Shown here: positions 57,713 to 64,000 of the stretch, one piece after another | Layout: the number at the start of each line of letters is the position of its first letter | Position numbering within the stretch: position 1 is the stretch's first letter | Source of the DNA: Gentiana macrophylla | Taxonomy: Eukaryota > Streptophyta > Magnoliopsida > Gentianales > Gentianaceae | Reading direction: 5' to 3' | Length of the DNA stretch: 64,000 nucleotides | NCBI GenBank assembly: GCA_026214975.1 | Contig: CM047809.1 | Coordinates: forward strand, 24,092,241 to 24,156,240 | The notes under the pieces: generated by a model | What the model was told of the DNA's origin: nothing | Database searches by the model: none | The model's input: only the letters and a program-made list of their open reading frames with translations | Program-made: the position numbers and the translations under genes

Positions 57713-58003
57713 ATTTTGTCTTAAAATCATTGAATGAATAAGCAATTCTTACTTTGACATTAGACGAATAAGTACTATATTTTACCTAACTCTTGAAAAA
57801 AAAAAAGAATCAAACACAAATTTAAAAGTCCATCATATAAAGAACATGATGTTGATGGTTGGATAACCTTCCCATGTTACTTAGGAGAAAAAATATTATA
57901 TGAACGTCAGTTAAACATATTCGAATGATGTTTTTCTAATATCTCATAATGTAGGTCTTTTTTAAACTTTATTATATGTGATTGAGATGCTTAGTTATTA
58001 ATG
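56465..58003. other. Non-coding stretch with microsatellites
   Basis: Contains a pair of AACGTCA-TTATTAT-TGACGTT palindromes (57047-57067, 57148-57168), a (CA)n/(TA)n run at 57614-57710, and AT-rich filler. No gene is recognised; 56468-56686 is a chance frame. Confidence 0.6.
57614..57710. repeat. Compound (CA)n(TA)n microsatellite
   Basis: About 45 bases of CA-type repeat followed by about 50 bases of TA repeat. Confidence 0.95.
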
Positions 58004-58011
58004 ATATAATG

Positions 58012-58451
58012 CAGGCCGGTCCTAGAATGTTTTGGGCTTTCGGCAAAGTCGTCGAATTATGCCTTTTGGTTCGAAGTTTTTTTTTTCATTATAAAACATT
58101 ACTTCAACATCGCGGTTCTAAAATATGTAGACATAAAATTCAAATTCATTGATGTTATGTTTTCATATATTGTTATCGTTTACATTTAGGTTGCCGTAAC
58201 AAAATTAGGTTATTATAAATTTGAACCTATAATTTGGGCTTTTATCATTTCAAATTATTTTTTTAACACATTATATTAGTGGACCTATGATTTGAGTTTT
58301 TATCAACTCACATAAATTTTTTAACACTTTATATTAGATCGGTTGAGATTGGATCTATACGATTTTTTTCCGTGACATGTAATTTTGGGCTCCTCCAGAA
58401 GGTTAGGCCTTCGGCGCGCAGCTAACCCGCCTTATATTAGGGCCAGCTTTG
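58012..58451. mobile_element. hAT-type MITE (440 bp)
   Basis: The left end reads CAGGCCGGTCCTA; the right end read inward is CAAAGCTGGCCCTAA, both like the CAGGGCCGGCCCT ends of plant hAT elements. The flanking 8-mers ATATAATG (58004-58011) and ATATCATG (58452-58459) differ at one base. No coding frame. Confidence 0.65.
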
Positions 58452-58600
58452 ATATCATGTATCCAAGGATATTCACGGACTCGTAGATATCTGCATAGAG
58501 AGAGTATGAGTTTCAAATTATTTACCTGCATGGATAATGCGTAAAGTATGAGTAAAGAATCTTTTTAACATGTAGGGTACTAAATCATATTCACCCGTAC

Positions 58601-58821
58601 TCAGTGGCGGAGACATGTATATCAGGGTGATGTCACGTGACCCCACTGAGATCCGATTTTTTTTAGTATTAAAACGATGTAGTTTTGGTATTAAAAGTAT
58701 CGTTTTGTTGGTAAAAAATGTAATTTTAAACTCCGACAATCAACTGAAACAAATTTTTGTATAAAAAATATAGTTTTATAGTCTGGTGACCCAATTAAAA
58801 AAACTTTCTGCATCCGCCACT
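58601..58821. mobile_element. hAT-type MITE (221 bp)
   Basis: The ends read TCAGTGGCGGA at left and AGTGGCGGATG at right, read inward. The flanking 8-mers ACCCGTAC (58593-58600) and ACTCGTAC (58822-58829) differ at one base. AT-rich core with no coding capacity. Confidence 0.65.
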
Positions 58822-60057
58822 ACTCGTACATATTGTCATCCATATCTGAAAGCTAGTTTCGTGACTGTGAAGTAATACCATACTTAAAACTCGAAGAAAG
58901 TGGACCGGTATGGCCTACTACAGCAGCCCATGTGGGGGACCGGGGACGGGGGACCTAACACGAGTCACTATCTTTGTAAAGAAGTAGTGGGGACTCATAA
59001 GGGATCTTATCTAATAGGGTTATAAAATACGACTAGTAAAAGTTTTTTTTATTCAAATTTGAAATATTAAAATATAAATGTCATATATTCTTTCTCTTTC
59101 TGGGTAATATCATATATTCTATTCTATTAAATGTAACATATTTTTTTAACTATCAATAATTAAAGATAAATTTAATATTTACATAATTTCCATGTGCGTG
59201 TTTTTTTCTCTTCATATTTATCATTTATATTATTATTTTTCATATTTATCGTATACCGAAAACACTTATATTTTATAGCTATAAATAAGTATATTCGTAT
59301 CGCGCGGATGCAACATTGAAAATTTTAAGAAAAAATACTACGGTCCAGTCAATATAGAAAAACTGGACCGTCCAGTTTACGGATCTGTTTTGGAACCAAC
59401 TTCACCGGTCATTGTCGGACTTCATTGCCGGAGCTGGAAGTGTTTGCAGCTATGGGAAAAAAACAACTTCACTGGAAGCATCGGACACGCGGAATTAATG
59501 GGAATTTTACAACCAAACCTATCTGTTGAAAAAAAAAAAAGCGCAAGTTTCTATTCGACCCGATTCCTAATAATTTGGTTCAACGTGAGTCACTGTATCG
59601 AATTCGGATAGGTGAAAACTATCTAAATGGATTAGTTCATAAAGGCATTTGAATTTGCCTATAGTTGAAATTTTCTTTAGGCAACAGTATTTAAATTCGA
59701 CCAAGGTTAATGTGTTTTCTTAAAAAAAATATATTTTTGTTTTCTTTTGGCAAAATGTTTACCGGTTTAGCAGGTTAAAAAGATTGATTAGTATTGTTAT
59801 TATACATATTATATTTATGTTATACTAAAAAAATGATTCAACACATGTAATTATTTATATATTTTTTCTACACTGAATTTAAAAAAATGTACCATTAGAA
59901 ACTGAATTTTAGCCGCGCTCAAAACTTCTAATTGATGTAAGTATATTCGTAGCGGATGCAAACATTGAAAGTTTTAAATTGATTTTTATTTTATTTTTTT
60001 ATTTTTTTTGGTTTACTATTTCAAAGACTTTGCGTCTAAAATAAGGCACGGCCGTTT

Positions 60058-60097
<40 letters not shown>

Positions 60098-60238
60098 CAC
60101 ATCCAATAAAGTTCTCGTTGACAAGATAAAGGTTCCGAAAAAAAATAAGATCCTCAAATCTAGCACATTACCTTTTTGTTGAAAAAGATATTTACCAATA
60201 AAGTTCTCGTTGACAAGATAAAGGTTCCGATAATTAAG
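58822..60238. other. Non-coding stretch, homopolymers and short direct repeats
   Basis: Holds a poly(A) run at 60057-60092 and two direct repeat pairs. One is an AAGTATATTCGTA...CGGATGCAA block at about 59287-59327 and 59938-59978. The other is a 35-bp pair at 60105-60140 and 60195-60230. The frame 59390-59611 has no recognisable motif. Confidence 0.55.
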
Positions 60239-60241
60239 TAA

Positions 60242-60664
60242 GGGCATTCACAGCAGAGTTCTTAAATTTTATCTTTAAAATAATATAAAATAATATATAT
60301 TCATATTTTACATCTCAATTCAAAAATCTCTACAACAGCATCCATATCCTTATTCCTATAACATTTCAAATAATATTAAATAATACATATTCTACCTCAC
60401 AACCCTATTTATACACATTAAATATTTATTATTTCACTCAAATAAAGATTCTATCTCTAAATTTTTAACAATTAAATATGTTTAGAAGAATGAATAGTCG
60501 CATCCCCAAGTAAGAGGATGCATTTGTTCATATCCCTAAAAATAAATAGGATAGCTCTACATTGTAAGAAATTTATTTGATGCAAAACTTTATTTTTTTC
60601 TTCATTTTAGGGATATATGGCGCGTATAGAAACCACTTTGAGAGTCTGCACTAACGATAGGGCA
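60242..60664 (-). mobile_element. Tourist-like MITE copy 3
   Basis: Same family and orientation as copy 2 (20665-21074). Shared blocks are GGGCATTC with CAGCAGAG, CCTCACAACCCTATTTATAC, CATATCCCTAAAAATA and TTTTAGGGATAT. TAA precedes the left end (60239-60241); the right end is decayed. It is more diverged than copies 1 and 2. Confidence 0.75.
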
Positions 60665-61789
60665 CTAGTTTGTGTTTGTATCATCATTCAGTTTCAATTA
60701 TCCTTTTTTCTATTTACTGAACAAAAAATATAGTTTATTTTTTGGGGTAAGGATCAAGGGTAATGGCGATCTTTGGGTTTAGATCATGAATAAATCCGGT
60801 CGTTTAATCAGGGATAATTGAATCAAGGATGATTTTTGGGGTGATTTTAGATCGAGCTGAGAGTCTCTCAAAGTTGCCTACGTATCTGTTATGTTCCAGG
60901 AATCAAGTCACACGTAGTTCTGGAATGGGGTATTTAGGGAGTTCATTCCACAACCCTAAACCATGTCGGTTTGGGTAAAATCTGATATTAGCCTTTTGGG
61001 CTTTTACTAGCTTATATGGGCTTTACCCACTTATGCAAATAACCATATGGACAATGGGCCGTCGTAGTCATTACGGACTCTCATCCTCGACGACACCGCC
61101 CGACTTAGGGTGATCGAGTCCGGATCTCTCGTCTACTACATCGCCCCAAGTCGATCGTCGTACTACCGAGTCAAGGAGGCGACATGCGTGCCTTGACACA
61201 TGTTTATGATATGAGGACTAACCGATAGGCGACACGTGGAGTGGACTTTGGCCATCCCGAGCTTTCCGACTTGCGGTATCGAGATAGGCCCGATCGCCGA
61301 CCTCTCGATCATGTCGGTTGTCGATGTCTCAACTCGTAACTTCGACCTTTGGGCTATCACTTATTCTTGTCCGGGAGGAACATCTCGTGGACGCCACGTA
61401 GAGTGCGATATTCGGTATCGTCATAAGCCCCAGAGATCTATCTCGAGCTCTTAAGGTCGATCGATCCATCAAGGTGTATCTCGCCATTGTCATCCATTGC
61501 TCGAATTTAAATCGCGCGCATGGATTGTTGTCCGTCTTTCACGATTCGATGTCTTTTAGCTCTTCGCTTGTCGAGCCTTTGGCTCTGTTTGCCTACTTGC
61601 TTTATCGATGTCGTATTACTCTCTTATTCGATCGTCGCACTTCATGGTGTTTATGAACCGCCGACTAAGGTATCCATCGTGGGATCTTCCAAAGCGCCTC
61701 GCATCGTGGCTTATTGGCTGGTTGGGAGTGATATAAGCACTGTCATTGACTTGGCTTTATTCACTACGAGTGCATGACTCATGGTACAC

Positions 61790-61985
61790 TTGGATATGAG
61801 TCGACCTAGCTATCATCGCATCGCTTACCAGGCTTGACTTGGCTATTTTTGTCGAGCTCGAGTTGTGAGCCGACTAGCACTATCATCGCCTCTTGGGCTT
61901 GACTTGGCTTTTTCGGTCGAAGCACGTTTTGTGAGTCGACCTAGCACTGTACTGCCTCTTGGGCTTGACTTGGCTTTCTAGCCTT
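61790..61985. repeat. Minisatellite group 1, unit about 65-70 bp
   Basis: About three imperfect units containing GTGAGTCGACCTAGCACT and CTTGGGCTTGACTTGGCTTT. Confidence 0.75.
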
Positions 61986-62049
61986 ACTAGGCTTGTTGGA
62001 TCTTCGAGTTAGTCCGACATTGCGAACTGTCCTTGTCCAGGTCTAACTG

Positions 62050-62255
62050 TCCCTTGGGCTTGTTAGACTTCCGACTTGGACGTTTGGCCCGACCCTGCGA
62101 ACCGTCCTTTGTCATGCCTTATTCGACCCTTAGGCTCGTTAGGCTTTTGACTTAGACATTTGGCCCGACCATGCGAACCGTCCTTTGTCTTGCCTTATTC
62201 GACCCTTAGGCCCGTTAGGCTTTTGACTTGGACTTTCGACCCGACCTTGCGAGTC
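62050..62255. repeat. Minisatellite group 2, unit near 80 bp
   Basis: Two and a half units containing TTTGGCCCGACC, GCGAACCGTCCTTTGTC and TTATTCGACCCTTAGGC. Confidence 0.8.
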
Positions 62256-62806
62256 TTCTTTTTGCCTTATGCATTTCATGCTTTTGGCTGTGCTGAGATT
62301 TCCGACTTGCGGAGTTCTCTATTCTTTGTTGTTGCGTAGTATAAGAGATGCCGCTGGCTATCTCCTTTTGTTTGTCGAAATCGATGCCCTTTGTTTGTCG
62401 ATATATATTTCAACTTACGATGTCCTAGTAATTACTGTCTAAAAAGCCTGGTAATACATAACTATCGCTTAGAATCTCGGTATCGTGGTGTTTCTTTGTC
62501 GTTCATGACTCATGACACATGACTGCCAAGAGATTTGGACATGGTCCGAACTCGATGCCTTAGCTTTTTGGTTCGATGGAACTTTTAGCTTCACTGGCTG
62601 TCAATAGAAATGATCATGTTTCCCGACCTCGATGCCCTAGTAAATCCTCTCCCTTAGGAGTCAGATTACGTCGCTGTCGATTCGGACTTCGATGCCATTG
62701 TGTTTTCGTCCCATTAGGACTTATAAACGTAGTTCCTGTCGATAATGAAGGCGTCCGACTTGCCAATCCTCGTAGGTACTAGTCAAAAGGTCGCAATAAC
62801 CATGGG

Positions 62807-63400
62807 GATAGTTCCCGAAATAAGAAGGCTCATCCCGCCATGCTCGGCTAGGAGAGTTCCAAGATAAGATGGCTTGACCCTCCATTTCGGTAGGGTGAGT
62901 TCCCAAAATAAGAAGGCTCGTCCCGTCATGCTCGGCTAGGAGAGTTCCAAGATAAGATGGCTTGACCCTCCATTTCGGTAGGGTGAGTTCCCAAAACAAG
63001 ATAGCTCTACCCGCCATTTCGGCTAGGCGAGTTCCGAAACAAGATATCTCTACCCGCCATTTCGGCTAGGCGAGTTCCAAAATAAGATATCTCTACCCGC
63101 CGTTTCGGTAGGGTGAGTTCCAAACAAGATAGCTCTACCCGCCATTTCGGCTAGGTGAGTTCCAAGATAAGATGGCTCGACCTTCCAAGGGTCGAGTTTC
63201 CAAAATAAGATAGTTCCCAAAATAAGAATGCTCGTCCCGCCATGAACGGCTAGGAGAGTTCCAAGATAAGATGGCTCGACCCTCCGTGGTCGAGTTCCCA
63301 AAATAAGAATGCTCGTCCCGCCATGCACGCGGCTAGGAGAGTTCCAAAAATAAGAATGCTCGTCCCGCCATGCACGGCTAGGAGAGTTCCAAGTATGATG
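62807..63400. repeat. Minisatellite group 3, unit about 45 bp
   Basis: More than ten imperfect units built on GAGTTCCAARATAAGATRGC, a CTCGACCC/CTCTACCC variant and CCATTTCGGCTAGG. Units alternate between two sequence versions at the left end, giving a higher-order period of roughly 90 bp. Short frames across it on the minus strand are repeat artefacts. Confidence 0.9.
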
Positions 63401-63679
63401 CCGAGTCGAGCTCGGATTTAGGCAAGACGAGTCCGTAGATCTCGGATGCGGTGCTCGATATCTCGAAGTCTTTATGGTGCAATGTATTTGTAATAAAAAT
63501 CATTGCACATATAATAAAGGCTTACAAAGTATTTAAGAATTTCAAATGACTATTGTAAGAACCTGGAGAGCTAAAGAGCTCAGCTCGATCCTTGGAGCTC
63601 GAGAGCGTGCTTCGTGGATAGCTAGACACGGTAGATAATTCGCAGCTTTCGGACGCCCACAGCAGCGTCTTTCGGTGGC

Positions 63680-64000
63680 AATCAAACCTCAAAAGGATTC
63701 CGATCGGCGTGAAATTTGGACGAATTGTTCTTCCCTCACTTTTCTACGATTTGACCGGTGGAATTGTCCTTTCGACGGCTCAATCTCCGGGAATAGGCCG
63801 CCGATCCGGCAGCTGCTGTCCAGAATCCTGCTGCGGTTTTGGTGCCTGCCGTAAATTGTTTGCCACGATCGAGAAATCAATCGAACTCCGATCGGCCTGA
63901 AATTTTGAGGGCTTGTTCGGTCCTCATAATCCATGATTCTGACCGGTGGGATTGTTGTTCCAACGGTTGAATCGGCGGGAATAGGCTGCCGATCTGTCTG
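63680..64000 (+). repeat. Tandem duplication of about 200 bp at the right edge
   Basis: 63690-63800 and 63890-64000 share CTCCGATCGGCSTGAAATTT-like, GACCGGTGGRATTGT and GGGAATAGGC-GCCGATC blocks in the same order. The second unit runs off the window. Confidence 0.75.

Larger units (their letters stand above)
60700..64000. mobile_element. Probable LTR or 3' region of a large Ty3/gypsy element, tandem-repeat rich
   Basis: Base composition shifts to higher GC near 61.0 kb. A GTTGCCTACGTATC...GGAATCAAGTCACACGTAGTTC block at 60876-60922 is of a type common in LTRs of large plant gypsy elements. No long ORF with motifs is seen; 61236-61777 and 62576-63328 frames are products of GC content and repeats. 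Three tandem repeat groups and a roughly 200-bp duplication at the right edge follow. Large Tat-lineage gypsy elements often carry such arrays between pol and LTR, but the assignment is inference because no coding domain is in the window. Confidence 0.45.

Noticed and set aside
61236..61777. Overlapping short open frames that could be a small gene
   Set aside because: No motif, no splice structure, and they fall in GC-rich repeat sequence where chance frames are longer.
62721..63328. Minus-strand frames with repeated GTLLAEHDGTS/LILGT-like peptides, possible repeat protein
   Set aside because: The peptide repeats simply mirror the 45-bp minisatellite, whose unit is often a multiple of three. 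Frames shift and stop between units.
61796..63400. A CRISPR-like array
   Set aside because: Repeat units are degenerate and adjoining, without unique spacers of constant length, and the context is a plant nuclear genome.

Overview
The window looks like a repeat-dense stretch of a flowering-plant (eudicot-type) nuclear genome. It is AT-rich, contains one intron-bearing gene with GT-AG junctions, and is otherwise packed with plant transposon families: Ty1/copia and Ty3/gypsy LTR elements, L1-type LINEs carrying an RNase H domain, a Helitron with an RPA-like gene, hAT, Mutator-like, Tourist and Stowaway derivatives, and a tRNA-like SINE. I see no bacterial-style operons, tRNA genes, rRNA genes or CRISPR arrays. 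The species cannot be named from the sequence alone.

Layout. 1-7.4 kb: a degenerate copia element (A) on the minus strand, cut by the window edge and split by a 1.8-kb solo LTR with a perfect 5-bp duplication. 7.4-11.1 kb: a DUF1985-like fragment and a decayed gypsy-type LTR. 11.2-14.5 kb: copia element B on the minus strand, split by a second solo LTR whose family also supplies the LTRs of copia C at 45-54 kb. 14.5-17.2 kb: decayed LTR-like sequence, a LINE tail fragment and a palindrome-rich MITE. 17.2-19.2 kb: the only convincing host gene, five exons encoding a small single-helix chlorophyll a/b-binding (HLIP/one-helix type) protein. 19.3-21.8 kb: a SINE, two Tourist-like MITEs in inverted orientation and a Mutator-like foldback. 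22.9-31.6 kb: a minus-strand Helitron (Rep/PIF1 helicase plus RPA-like gene) whose helicase motif VI region is split by a 1.1-kb hAT derivative. 33.4-40.1 kb: a LINE ORF1 fragment, a Stowaway-like MITE, a sharp foldback, and a gypsy (chromovirus-type) derivative with primer-binding site and polypurine tract but an almost non-coding interior. 41.2-55.7 kb: a plus-strand LINE split by a 9.16-kb minus-strand copia (C) that has both LTRs and a perfect 5-bp duplication. 55.7-60.7 kb: small MITEs, palindromes and microsatellites. 60.7-64.0 kb: GC-richer sequence with three kinds of tandem repeat, probably the LTR or 3' region of a large gypsy element.

Almost every transposon ORF carries stops, frameshifts or lost catalytic residues, so the locus reads as layered insertions around one gene. 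The nesting gives relative ages: LINE before copia C, copia A and B before their solo LTRs, Helitron before its hAT insertion. No feature demands a wholly new biological system. The parts most worth a second look are the host gene with an altered chlorophyll-binding motif, the Helitron with a damaged P-loop, the SINE with a duplicated B box, the foldbacks near 20.2-21.1 kb and 34.5 kb, and the tandem-repeat block at 61.8-63.4 kb.
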